DNA of 64,000 nt from Sipunculus nudus (Eukaryota; Annelida; Sipuncula; Golfingiida; Sipunculidae): the NCBI GenBank assembly GCA_026874595.1, contig CM049319.1, forward strand, positions 53,396,917 to 53,460,916, read 5' to 3'. This document shows positions 1-11,500 of the stretch, in pieces. The notes under the pieces are model-generated. The model worked only from the letters and a program-made list of their open reading frames with translations, made no database searches and had not been told where the DNA came from. Each line of letters opens with the position of its first letter. Position 1 is the stretch's first letter. Made by a program: the position numbers and the translations under genes.

Positions 1-620
1 ATATGCAGGGGCGGATCCAGGGGGGGGGGGGGGGGGTTAGGGGTTTCACATGGCATATTCATCATGTGGGTGTATATTTGACTAATGTTTTGAGTAGGCC
101 TATGTACCTGATAAAAGTGGTATGAAATCATGTATACTAGCTTGAAATTGCGTTTTATGGGGGTTATATAAGGGTTATTTAATAGTCGGTAATTTCTTGG
201 ATACAAGGACATCGTGGTCCAGCCTGCTAAAGTTATATAGGCTGTGAGTGTGTTTGGGTTTGTTCGCGAAACAGTACGTGCACACACACATAATCACTCT
301 GCTTTTGTTCTAAAACAAGACAGCTGTGTCCTTTAACCAAGACCGTAATTAAAGAAAAGGGCGGATAAAGGGCTAGCCCTCCCTCTCCTTTTCGACCGAA
401 AAAAATCTCGGTATTATTTTGTCTCCTTTATTTCTCCATGCGAGAGTTGTGTGTTTAGTCCACTGGCTTCCTGGCGCATTCGGTCATCCAGGCGAAGGTG
501 TTGATTACAAGTTATAACAAGGGGTTGGCGTGTGTGTTCCAGGTACGCATTTTTTCTTGGATTTTTCGAGTCCCTCTTTTTAACCTTATTTCCTTTGCGA
601 TCGCTAGGCGATTGGACATC
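1..620. other. Intergenic, no gene seen
   Basis: No coding potential is visible. The stretch has a 17-base G run at 20-36 and a short CA run near 279-290. Nothing else is recognised. Confidence 0.6.
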
Positions 621-623
621 TAG

Positions 624-2650
624 TTATAGTATCCCTTGGTAACACCGCCGTTCATGCGTCCGTCCTTCCGTCCATCAGTGCGATATTGGTTCGTGCATGC
701 ACACATTTTTAAGCAAAAGAATTGACCAAAACCTTTCATCCTCACATATGGATCACCCACCAACAGTTGAAGAACCCTGTCAATTAAGGTCACAGGTTCA
801 AAGCCAAAATTTCCAGGATCCACGTCTTGAAAATGTTTGTGGACGAATTTTAAGCCAAAGTTTTCATGCCAAACCTTCGATCTTTCACATATGGCTCAAT
901 CACCAGGAGAAGATCACCTAACCACAGAGAAAGAAACTGTCGATTCTTTGATAAGCGGGGTCAAAGGTCAAAGTCACACGGCCAGCTCCCAACGTCCTGA
1001 TAAAGATTAGGACGCATTTTAAGCCAAAGTTTTCATGCTAAACCTTCGATCCTTCTCTTATGGCTCATCTTCCTATAGAAAATTAAGAACCTTATTGAGT
1101 TTTAGGTCAGGAGTCAAAGGTCAAGGACCCACTTCTTGAAAAAGCTTGCAGGTGCAATTTAGCCAAAGTTTTCATAACCAAACCTTAAATCTTTCACATA
1201 TGGCTCACTTACCCATAGCGCCATTTAGGCCCTCTGACAGTAGAGAGTATGCGACCAGCGTACTTGCTGTCAGAGAGCTTTTACATCCTTGAACGTCGAA
1301 TGCACTATACGGCTCTATGAGGATGCAATTTTTTTTTAACAACGCCTCATGGCCTACAAGTAGGTCTACGCTGTCACTTGACATACATCAGACCAATCCT
1401 TAGCGTTTTAAATTACCTTTCTAAGAACACCCACTATGTGCGAGTTAAATTCCGTTTACTCCTTAATCTCAGCATATCTGTATATCCGTCTGCATGTTTT
1501 TTTTTTAATTTTTGACTGCATGAATACAAGCATGGCCCTAAAGGGTTACCAGAGATAGCCAAGTTGTACGCGATGCATGGAGACGAGAATTTAAATATTC
1601 TGTTGTGTTATTCCATCAACGTAGCCGTATTTTAATATTATTGGCTGTTTAATTACCACCATATCAGTGTAACATGTTGGACGACCACTGTAATGCGCAT
1701 TCCGCCACATAGCTTGTATCACGACATAAAGTTAAGCATATACCAACCCAATATCAATACCTATTGAGTATATAGTCACGACTAACTTACCATAGTGAAA
1801 GAACTTTCTCGATTTTGAGGTACTTTGGTCAAAGGTTAAGGTCACAGGGCCCACGTCTCAAAAATTTATTATTAGCGCTTTTTAAGCCATTGTTTTTATC
1901 CCAAACCTTCAATCTCCTCATGTGATTCACCTATACATAGGGGAAGAACTCGGTCGATTCTGAGGTCACCAAATTGAAGGTCAAAGTCACAGGGCCCACT
2001 TCTTGAAAAAGACTGTTTCTACTTTTAAAGCCAGAGTTTTCATCCCAAACTTCAATCTTTTACTTATTGTTCACCTACCCATAGAGGAAGAACACGGTCG
2101 CTTTTAAGGTTAAGGGGTTATAGGTCAAGGTCACAGGGCTATCGTGTTTGAAAAGATTGTGGACACATTTTATACCAATGTTTTCATCAAAACCTTCTAT
2201 CTTTCCCATATGGATCACCTCCCAATCACTTATTGATTTTGTGATCATTAGGTCAAGGTCACAGTTACCAATTCTTCAAAAAGATTGTGGACACATTTAA
2301 GCCAGAATTCGTCCCAAGCCTTCAACCTTTCATTTATGGCTAAAGATCTTCCATTATGGGAAGATCCCTATCTATTTTGAGCTCAAGAGACCAAAGGCCA
2401 ACTTCAGGTCAGAGGACCCAATCTTTGAATAGGCTTGAAGCTAAAGTTTTCATCCCAAACCTTTCATCTTTCACAAATGGCTCACCTACCAATTAATAAT
2501 GGAAAAATCCTGTCGATTTCGAGGTACCAAGGTCAGAGGTTTAGGTCTGCCCTACTGATTTTACACACTTTTTTATACATCCAGTCTGATTATGCTCCAA
2601 GGCGAGGGGGATGCTTCGCTTTTCAGTACCCTTGTTTTTGTATGACCAAT
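624..2650 (+). mobile_element. Composite 145-bp tandem-core element (pearl/Helentron-like), copy 1
   Basis: The core is a degenerate tandem array with a period of about 145 bp. Each unit carries a CACATATGGCTCACC-like block, a GGTCAAAGGTCA-like block and a CACTTCTTGAAAAAGCTTGT-like block. The 5' head has ATCCCTTGG followed by a TCCGTCCTTCCGTCC run. The tail has GAGGGGGAT at 2604-2612, an inverted match to the head, followed by a CCCTTGTTTTTG end. The same head, core and tail order occurs at 18021-19012. The core is interrupted at about 1220-1795 by unrelated sequence. The architecture recalls the pearl elements described in oysters and HINE-type non-autonomous Helentrons; the class is inference. 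The small reading frames inside are by-products of the repeat. Confidence 0.6.
1219..1795. other. Unrelated sequence interrupting the tandem core
   Basis: The 145-bp periodicity stops here and resumes near 1796. Near the left edge there is a spaced inverted repeat, CTCTGACAG and CTGTCAGAG, about 25 bases apart. It could be an insertion or a decayed part of the core. No transposase or target duplication was found. Confidence 0.35.
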
Positions 2651-3810
2651 AATCTGGGGCAAGATTGTGCCATTTTGAAGTTACCATGGTTACACATTTT
2701 CTTGGCAAAATTCATGAAATTCAAAAGTATTAGGCTTTCCTTTTTATAACTTCGTCAATATTTAAAATTAGACATTTTTTTCAATGTTTTTGCATCAGGT
2801 AGCATTTAATTAGTTTTATGTGACGCAATCTTATGACTCTCCAATTGTCGCACCATTTTCCGTCAAATTAGGGTATGCAAAATTTCACTGAAATACGCTC
2901 TGCAAATTGCGGCAATCGTTTTGAAACCGATCTTTATATTTTGTGCCGTCCCTAATTTTTTTTAGGCAAAGAGCCACCAGGGAGCATTCAACCTAAAAAA
3001 ATTAATAAAATATTATGATTGTGCAATATTTTCTAAAATAAAAACATTATCCAAACAATACCTTAAGTGGGAGGCATGCATTATTTATTTCTGGGGACTC
3101 GTTTCCCTATCCTGCTGCTACCATGATTATATATTTTAGGGCACATTTCACTTTTAACGCTAGACAGGTCGAGTTTTCTTTATTTAAGTAACATTTAATA
3201 TCACACGTCTCGTCAAATCTTGCACGGTTTGCCGTCAAACGAGTATAAATGAGAAAACGCGGGAATGTTCCTAACTCGGTCACCTTTTATGCCTGAGAGG
3301 TAAATTGTCATCATTTCATTTGTCTCTCTATCATCTGTCAACTTAATAACTGATCTGAGTAACTTTGACCGTTGACTTTCTGTTTGACTGTCCGTTAAAC
3401 TGTCCGATAAGCGTACGGCCTCTGGTCGTCTATTCTGTTTACCTTCACCTAAATTGCAAGCTACATAGCCCATTCGAGCTATCCTAATTACAGGTTTCAG
3501 AAGGTCCAAGGTCGTACATCTCATAGGCTGTTCCCTAATAATCGCTTCCAGTGATCCCTCGGCAATTGCAAACATCTGTAGGTTATAAATGATAGAACGT
3601 TGCATGGGGATAGAATCTCCATGATAAAACTGTCCTGATACTGTCCTGGAAATGCCCGGAAAAGTCGAGGTTGTCAATAATTAAGGCTGTAATTAACATT
3701 AACCTACATCATTTAAGCAAAATACATTGAATCGAAGCCGGTCACGTAAACGAAGCTGGCATGCAATAATCGATTAATGTAATTTAAATTATTGCATGTA
3801 CAATCATTTT
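2651..3810. other. AT-rich intergenic region
   Basis: I see no supportable gene. A 154-codon open frame on the - strand (3213-3677) has no recognisable domain and includes a Ser/Thr/Asp-rich stretch from repeated ACTGTCCGTT-like sequence. It is treated as fortuitous. Confidence 0.45.
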
Positions 3811-4125
3811 TAGCCTTCAGCCTTATAGGCTGAGGGGCTTTTGTCGTCACCCAAGCCAACCGTCCGGTGTCCGTTTACTTTTACCTCCAAAAGTATTCAA
3901 CAAAGGAACTTCTTTTCTTCAGTGCTGATAAATTTCAATAAAATCTTGGTCAAGTTTGAAGATGGGTGACCTTGACCTACTTTTAAAGGTCACAGAGCTC
4001 ATAATAGAAAAAAGAGCTCAGGAACCACTGGGTCGATTGTTATGAAACGGGTATAATCATTTGTCCTGAAAATCTTTTAGTGCTGCATGAGTTTGGGGGC
4101 GCCACCTACAATTCCTTGTTTTTAA
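3811..4125 (-). mobile_element. Hairpin-ended dispersed repeat fragment (Helentron-like, inverted)
   Basis: The left edge has a strong hairpin: TCAGCCT, loop TAT, AGGCTGA, extendable to a roughly 12-bp imperfect stem. It is followed by a CGTCCGGTGTCCG stretch, GTGACCTTGACC blocks and a GGCGCCACCTAC block. The same blocks recur in the element at 33911-35346. Read on the - strand the hairpin is at the 3' end, as in Helentron-type elements. Boundaries are approximate. Confidence 0.4.
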
Positions 4126-6800
4126 TGGATTTATTATCGGCTTACCGTACCTCTCTAGTTCAAATTTCTAACTTGAACAAGAGAAATATGAACAGATAGG
4201 CATCCATTTGAGAACAAATATTTCATACTTGATACTGGTATCACCCATAAATACTGTTCGTTTGGCTGAGTTTTTTTGTCACCGTTTGTTGATTTTCTAT
4301 TTATTACTATTAGTACTCGAGCTCATACCAAAGGACAGTTAAACAATATATATATTTTAGTAGAAAAAATGTTATTTAACAAAAAATGTCATTTTATATT
4401 TGTCATTTGATGTAACCTCAGTAGAGGATGGGGAGATGAGAATTGAATATTACTTACGTAAATACTTATGTGCATGATAATGATCATCTAAACATAATCT
4501 GGGAAGAACCTGTTTAACAGATATATAGATCTCCGACAAAATAATATGACTGTATATACAATATAATTTGATAATTTAATTGATGACCCCTTAGCAAGAC
4601 ATTTTGTTAGTCTGACAACATTTTGAATGCAAAATACGGAACAGTGTCTCGAATAACTTTACGGTTGTTAGTCATTCCTTTTGCCAACACTACAGATAAA
4701 TTCAACTCTGCCGTGATAAACAGGGATGTCACATTGACATCCCACAATGTAATTTTGAAAAGTTTGCTTTTAACCGGAATGTACGGTATGCGACGGTCAT
4801 GTTCTGAATTATATACTGTTAGTGTAAATTTTAGTACCATAGGAATATGGTTCTGGAATATCCATCAATGAAAATTAAATTTATACATGTGCGAGCGTAT
4901 TTGGTAATATGAGTGCATGTTTGTGGAGAAAATGAAAAGCCTTATATAAATATAAATTCAACATTTCAAGTCAGGGAACGGTCACATTTCTTTTAATTGT
5001 CAGAAAACTTTTGCGTTTTCAATTATTTCTATGAAAACTTGAAAAAATAAATTAACAACATGTGCCCCAAGGCTGATCGCCGGTTTACTATAAGTAAAAT
5101 CTCCTTGAATAAACTAAATTCAAACAATTAAGTAACTAAATATAATAATGTATATTATACACGTTGTCCCGGTCGAGATGTCTAGACAGATAAGTTAGAG
5201 CCAACCATAAAATATCAAATATTAATATTGATAAATCTGACTTTTCTTTCTAAACGACGTCTTGAACGATGTATAGTTGTGCCTATATTTAAAATGTCAT
5301 ACACAGAAAATACATGTATGTGGAACTAAAGGTCTAGAATTACAAGACACGGTATCAGTTATGAATATAAATATAGATACGTGAGAAAATCAGTTGCCTA
5401 TAATTACAGTTTCAATTAAATTAAATGTAATAAAATCGTTGATGAAATTAACACCGCTTTTCAGTCCTATAACCTGGACATAAAAAAGGCTTTGAGAGGC
5501 CATCACGTGTATAATTAAGGTTGATATGACCAGGCAATATCTGATGACATAATCCTATATAATTCAGTTGTACTGTTTATATCATATCAAATATCACAGG
5601 CCAAATAGTTTTCTTTCAACATAATACTCATATATAGGTCACATTGAAACCACGAGTATGTACGGTTTGTTCGAGTCAGCTTAAAGAGCATTGCTGGCAA
5701 AAAAAAGCCCTATATTTAAAATCAAACATAAAGCTGTTTCAAATGCATATATGACCCTATAAAGTATATATCATTTTAACCCTGGTACGGTGCTTTAACT
5801 AAATCCAAATGTATTTATGAAATTCACATTCATTTTCATATGAAATTTTAACATTTTCAAAAATTAAAAATTTTAAATGGTACACTATTTTAAGCAACCA
5901 GTAACAGCAAACCACTTTATAATGGGGCTAGTATTAAACTACATGATATATCTCAAAACCGTTTTTGTTTGTTTCTTCTCTATCATGTTTCTTTCATGTC
6001 TAAAAATGAAATTTCAAATTGTACTGAATCAAAATTTTTAAATTCAATTTTGGATCAGTTTGTTGGATCGAGAAAAAGGGATGGGGTGAGGTGGGGCAAT
6101 TACTCCCACATCCTGGAGGGGATTCAGACCCAGGTCTAAATACATGTCTGTGGCGTTTAAGAAGGACCAGTACGGAACTTATATTAAAAAGGTTGTAGGA
6201 TTTCTCCTACGGATAAAATAAACTACACAGCAAATTAAGTTTTGAATATTGCCAAATATTGAATGTTGTTATTACTAAATCAAAACATGATCATATACTG
6301 CTAATCTATGGGGGTATGCGTTATTAAACAAATGGAGGGTTGCGGGCTACTCGACTTCCCAGGTGCTTAACTACCTCCATCTCCTTATACGCGGAGACCC
6401 GGGCTACTAAGAGACTTATATAAAAGCCATAGGATAGAGTATCTACACCTTAGGCCCGCTACTTAGATATACTAGGAAATGATTCTATCCCCCACCCTGA
6501 CCCATTGGGCCGCCTACGTTATCATCCGGGTATTATAATGGGCAAGCCCACTTATATATAGGCCTAGTTTAGGAGGGGTGTATCTATCCTACAAGGTTTA
6601 CCGGTACCTGATATCGCATAAGGCGTGGACATTTCTGTATAAGTGTTTGTGGATATGGATATGTCAATATCCACAATGGTTTCCTCCGATGAAGTAGAAT
6701 TGTTTCCCGTTAATTAAAGGCAAATTGACCAAATATTTCCAAATAAATGCAATTATATTCAATGCATTAAAGAGTGTCACCATATACAAATGTCTAGCTA
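4126..6800. other. AT-rich intergenic region
   Basis: No gene, RNA or bounded element is recognised. A slightly GC-richer patch at 6330-6620 contains repeated CGGGCTACT and TATATA-type words but was not assigned to any family. Confidence 0.5.
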
Positions 6801-6804
6801 GAAC

Positions 6805-8115
6805 ATTTAGCCTCCATGCATAGGAACACAAGCGACGCAATTGCCACATTAACTCATTATATTTATCAACACTTAGACAGGGACCCCAGAAATTATGCCA
6901 GATCACTTTTCATTGATTATTCTTCAGCCTTCAATACAATACAGCCACACATTATGATCAATCAGCTCTGTAGGTATAACATTCCTCCTTCCTACTGTCT
7001 ATGGATTCTAGATTTTCTCTCGGATAGAAGATAACATGTTAGAACAAGCAAAGAAACTTCTTCAGTTATAATCATAAATACTGGTGCTCCACAAGGCTGT
7101 GTTCTGTCAGCAGTCCTTTTTATTCTTTATACAAATTATTTGTCTGTGAGCCTTTCAGATTGTAAAATTATCAAATATGCAGACGACACTGCATGTCATT
7201 CTAGGCCTGACACCCAAAAATGATGGAAAACCATTCAATATGTGACTGGATGGTGTGATGAACACTACCTTCAAGTAAATGTAAAGAAGACTAAAGAAGT
7301 GGTCTTTGATTTTAGGAGATCAAAATCTGTAATTACCCCAGTTGCTATCAAAAATGAAGATGTAGATATTTTAGAAAATTATAAATACTTAGAATGTATT
7401 ATTGACAGGAATCTGAATTGGAAAGAACATGTGTTGAATCAATCCAAGAAAGCAAAAAAAAAAAAAAAAAAAAAAAAGATTATGTTACCTTTATTATCTA
7501 AGAAAGCTAAATATTGACAAAACCATAACTACCATGTTTTATAATTCAGTAATTTCCAGTGTCCTTACTTATTCACTGGAGTGCTGGTTTACAAATATAT
7601 CTGATAAGTTAAAGAAACCGTTAAATAATACCAGGAAGAGAAGTTGTAGAATTACTAGTACTTCTCTTTCCACACACCAGGAAATCTGTGAAACCAAAAC
7701 AATGGCCTTAATATCAAAGGTCATGAATGACACAACTCATCCCCTTTATTCAGAGTTACGTTTTTTACCTTCAGGTAAACGCCTAGATACAATATATTCT
7801 CCAGAACAACTCGTTTTAAAAAATCTCTCGTACCATACAGTATTAAACTTTTTAACTCACAACCCTCTTAGATATTTAATGTTTTGAATTATGTGTTTTT
7901 TACCTGCAGAATTATCTGTTTTATCATTTTTACATGCTTTTTTTACATGCATAGTCAATATGATATGTGTTATTTTTAATGTATGTTTATGTATTTTTTT
8001 TATGTATTTATCTATTTACTTGTCTATTTTTATGTAATGAATTGCAAGTCAGCGACAAATTCCTGGAAATGAAGGCTAATAAATGTTATCTTATCTTATC
8101 TTATCTTATCTTAAA
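6805..8115 (+). pseudogene. 5'-truncated non-LTR retrotransposon (jockey superfamily, L2/CR1/Rex1-like) with TTATC tail
   Basis: Conceptual translation gives a reverse transcriptase in the order typical of jockey-superfamily LINEs. FIDYSSAFNTI (about 6909-6942) is the motif with the first catalytic Asp. GAPQGCVLS is at about 7085-7111. The catalytic YADD box is at 7176-7187. VNVKKTKEVVFDFRR (7255 onward) and a thumb/C-terminal part run to about 7884. The copy is dead: an in-frame stop follows LSDRR at 7032-7034, another lies near 7221, and a roughly 23-base A run at 7454-7477 sits inside the coding sequence. The endonuclease and the start of RT are missing, as in a 5'-truncated insertion. The 3' end is a TTATC pentamer array (8089-8113), consistent with tail repeats of L2-like elements. 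Confidence 0.85.
8090..8113. repeat. (TTATC)n microsatellite, LINE 3' tail
   Basis: About five near-perfect TTATC units end the LINE copy. Confidence 0.8.
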
Positions 8116-8167
8116 ACAATTTTAACAGTCTGTTTTGGGAAGGTCCAGCATTCTTATCCTCAATAAT

Positions 8168-8186
8168 CCCCCCCCCCCCCCCCCCC
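8168..8186. repeat. C19 mononucleotide tract
   Basis: An uninterrupted run of 19 C lies between the LINE tail and the API5 promoter region. Confidence 0.9.
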
Positions 8187-8394
8187 TGAAAAAGAAACCC
8201 ACATATATATCCTTTCCGAAGTATAGAATGAAAGACTCGATCATGAAAAACAAGCCTCAAGTGACTTTTTTCAGATAAACAAAAAAATTAAATAGGTAAT
8301 TTGAACATGGTTTTTGTCACCTGTCCCTTTTGATTGTTATCATTTTGGTAGGGCGCCAGTCTAGGGGGAATTCCTTCGGGGAGATTTCCCCCAA

Positions 8395-8519
8395 ACTTCC
8401 TGTGCAGTCGCTCCTAAAAACGTAACTTCCGGTGCGCAGCTTGCTGAGACCGGAGAGCGTGGAACGTCTGACCGAGGAAAAGCCGACAGGAAACCTGCTG
8501 ATTATAATAACAAAACATA
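8395..8519 (+). promoter_or_regulatory. API5: API5 core promoter / 5' UTR region
   Basis: AACTTCCGG (about 8424-8432), a perfect ETS-family (GABP/NRF-2-type) core on the + strand, lies about 90 bp upstream of the start codon in a locally GC-richer stretch. No TATA box is seen, as is common for housekeeping promoters. The start codon context has A at -3 and G at +4 (ACATAATGG), a good Kozak match. The exact transcription start cannot be placed. Confidence 0.5.
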
Positions 8520-11500
8520 ATGGTTTCCGTTGAAAAGCTGTACCAGAACTTTGGTGTTCTTGCTGACGCCAAAGATAAAGCTGGCGAGGTAAATACGGCT
8601 TTTAATTTTGCCCATTTAGCCATTTTGTCTCTACGTGTTCCTGCATGTGCGGTCAACGCTAAAGCGTTGAGTCAAATCTATAGTATTAGTACTGTGTTCA
8701 GGGCCGTGCAGTTTTTACATTGATCAATAAGTATGTGGTTTTACACAATTCGAAACACGCTTCTTGTGAATTAAGTTATACTCTGTTGCAAAGCCAGTGT
8801 CCATCTATTTTTTCGCGGTCCCCCTAAACACCCATCACATCGGTGTTTTGGGTATATGTGACGAAACACCCACTTAACTTCAAACCTCAACCCAAAAGTA
8901 ACACCATTCAATAAAGAATCATCTGATGAATATATATATGCAATATTGTTTCATAAATTTAATAAATAGAGATAAAAACGAGTATTTTGTGCCGTGGTCG
9001 GTTCACCAGCGGACACGGCAGCCATTTATGCCAGCTATGACGCTGCCCCCTAGTGGCGCAAGTCGCAAACAAGCAGAGCACTTGTCAGGTGAACAAAACA
9101 CTGTTACTTTTTTTTTTATTCTACAGAATAGTGTCACCATTCCGCATTGACATATGTAACAGATGATAATTTATTGACCGATGCCAGTGTTTTGCTTCAA
9201 ATTCATATTTAAAAGGTTGTTAAGGCAGACCCATTTTTTCGCAATATTTTTTTTGCAAAGTTCTACAAATTTGCCTTTATCAAAAGAGGTAATGTGGAGA
9301 TTTGTGATGAATAACATATTAAAGGTGGTTTTCCATAAGTGCATAGTGCCTATCGGTAGTGGGCATGTGTAGTTTGTATGCGTAATCTGTGTCTACAAAG
9401 TTTGTTTCTCAGAGGTACATATGCATATTCTGTACTCCATGTTTATAGGTGCTCAATGGCTGAAGTTTTCTTTTTTTTAAATAATTATCATTATTTTCAA
9501 GTTACGCATGTTTCTCATGCAGGGTTGGTTTATTTCCGGAAGAAATGTATTTCTTCCGAGACATTGGAAGAAAATGGAGTAAATGGGGTTTCCTCCACTT
9601 TCTTCCGGGAGTATTTGATGAAAGTGGAATTTAGTGGACAGTAAGAACGATAGTGTGATTTACAAAAAAAACAAAATAAATATTTGAACCATTTCCTTTG
9701 AATAAAATAAAACAAAATGACTTTTAATCAGTGTACAGGTCAATGCTCTGATTAATCTTAATATAATTCTGTTAGTTTTATTGTAATAGTATTGCCAAAA
9801 TTGCAGCTGATTGTGGTATTTCAACTATTTATGTATGTAGTGGTACATAGTATGTGTTGACATGTTAATAAACAAAAGATTCTTGTTTAAATTTCTACTT
9901 GTATTCACATGATGGTTAGAGGAAGTTTTCTGTATTTGCAATTAGTTCTTACCAAATTTGTGTCACTCAGCAATGTTACTTTTGTATGATAGAGAATTAC
10001 AAATTGATATACCGGTACTACAATTTTCTCATCTTGTATCATAACAGTCAAGTGCAAAGCTGCCAAGGTGCATGCAGTGCTGCATACTCATTCCCTAACT
10101 AGGGTAGAATCTTAATAGTATGCAAACTGCACTTCCTACAAAATATAACATAATTAATAGCTTGCTTGTGTATGACTTAACCATATTAATATCCTGTGTG
10201 ATATTACAGTCAGTGATCACTGAGATATTAAGGAAAAACCTCAATTTTTTATTTGAAATCTATTTTTACACTTCAGGACTGCCTTATATCAAAACCACAT
10301 ATCTGGTTTTCTTCATATTTACCATAAATATTCCTCTATATAGTTACTATGTACATGCCAGATATTAAGTCAGTATTATTTAATTTTAAAAAACTATCGG
10401 CCCAAACATAATGTACTTTGTAAAAAATCAGGAAGATATTTGGTCACTTAAGACCAAAAGTGATAAAGGTAGGGACTTTTTTTCAGTAATACAACTTTAA
10501 TTAATCAAAATTTAATTGTATACCAAAAATAAGTTCAAAATCTGTTAAATTTTTTTAAATATTGGCAAAAATATAAAATTGGTACCTTAAATTTTGCCCT
10601 ACTTTGGCCATGGCACGTTTTTTTTCCTGTAAGTACTGTGGATTTAATTTTCACAGCGTGTAACATTAGGATTTTATCTGTTAAAATCTGAAATTTGAAA
10701 ATATATGTACATGCCAGAAATTATGTCAATATTGTGTAATATGTAGACATAGTGGGCATCACAATAATGTACCTTGTCAAGACTAAAGAGATATTGTGTC
10801 ATACAGTCACAAATTCATAAATCAGCATAGTTAATCATGACATCATATCTGCCAAATTGAAAGCTTGCAGACTACCATACACTTTAGATCCTTCAACAAA
10901 TAGCCTTATCATCATTCTACTACTGCTTATTACTGCTGTCATTGCAATGATTGCATTCATATTTGCTCAAATATATCACAATTTTCAACCCGTCCTAAAT
11001 AAATAAAAAATAAACCAATATATATTTTTTTATCTATTAATCCACCAGTCAGGTAATTTCATTTATCATTTACTCACATATTACATTACATTCCTTTATA
11101 ATAGCCCAACATGTCCATGATATTCATAAGCTTTATTAACTGGATATAGTATCACAGTGGAGAAACATTAACTAAGTTATAAGATGGAACAGATTATGTT
11201 TCAGCAGAAATAAAGCTGAAAATTTATTAGTTTTATATTTTCTCACATGAAATTGAAAGTTTCTTCCGGAAGAAATGGAGGAAACTATTTCTTCCGAGCC
11301 GGAAATTTCCGGAATTTTCTAAGGAAGAAATTGCCAACCCTGTTCTCATGTTTACGGCTCAAGCATTTGGAAAATGTGTATTTTTAAGAGAGGAAAAACA
11401 TTTAACCAAATGTCATTACGTTTGATTACGAAAGACTGATATCAGGAATAACATTTATAACAGTGGAAATAGAGATTGTTCCTACAGCATGGCCTGAAAT

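Noticed and set aside
3213-3677. 154-codon open frame on the - strand
   Set aside because: No recognisable domain, partly repeat-derived Ser/Thr/Asp composition, no splice or promoter context. It could not be supported as a gene.
8086-8113. Telomere-like repeat
   Set aside because: The TTATC pentamers sit exactly at the LINE 3' end and do not match the TTAGGG animal telomere unit.
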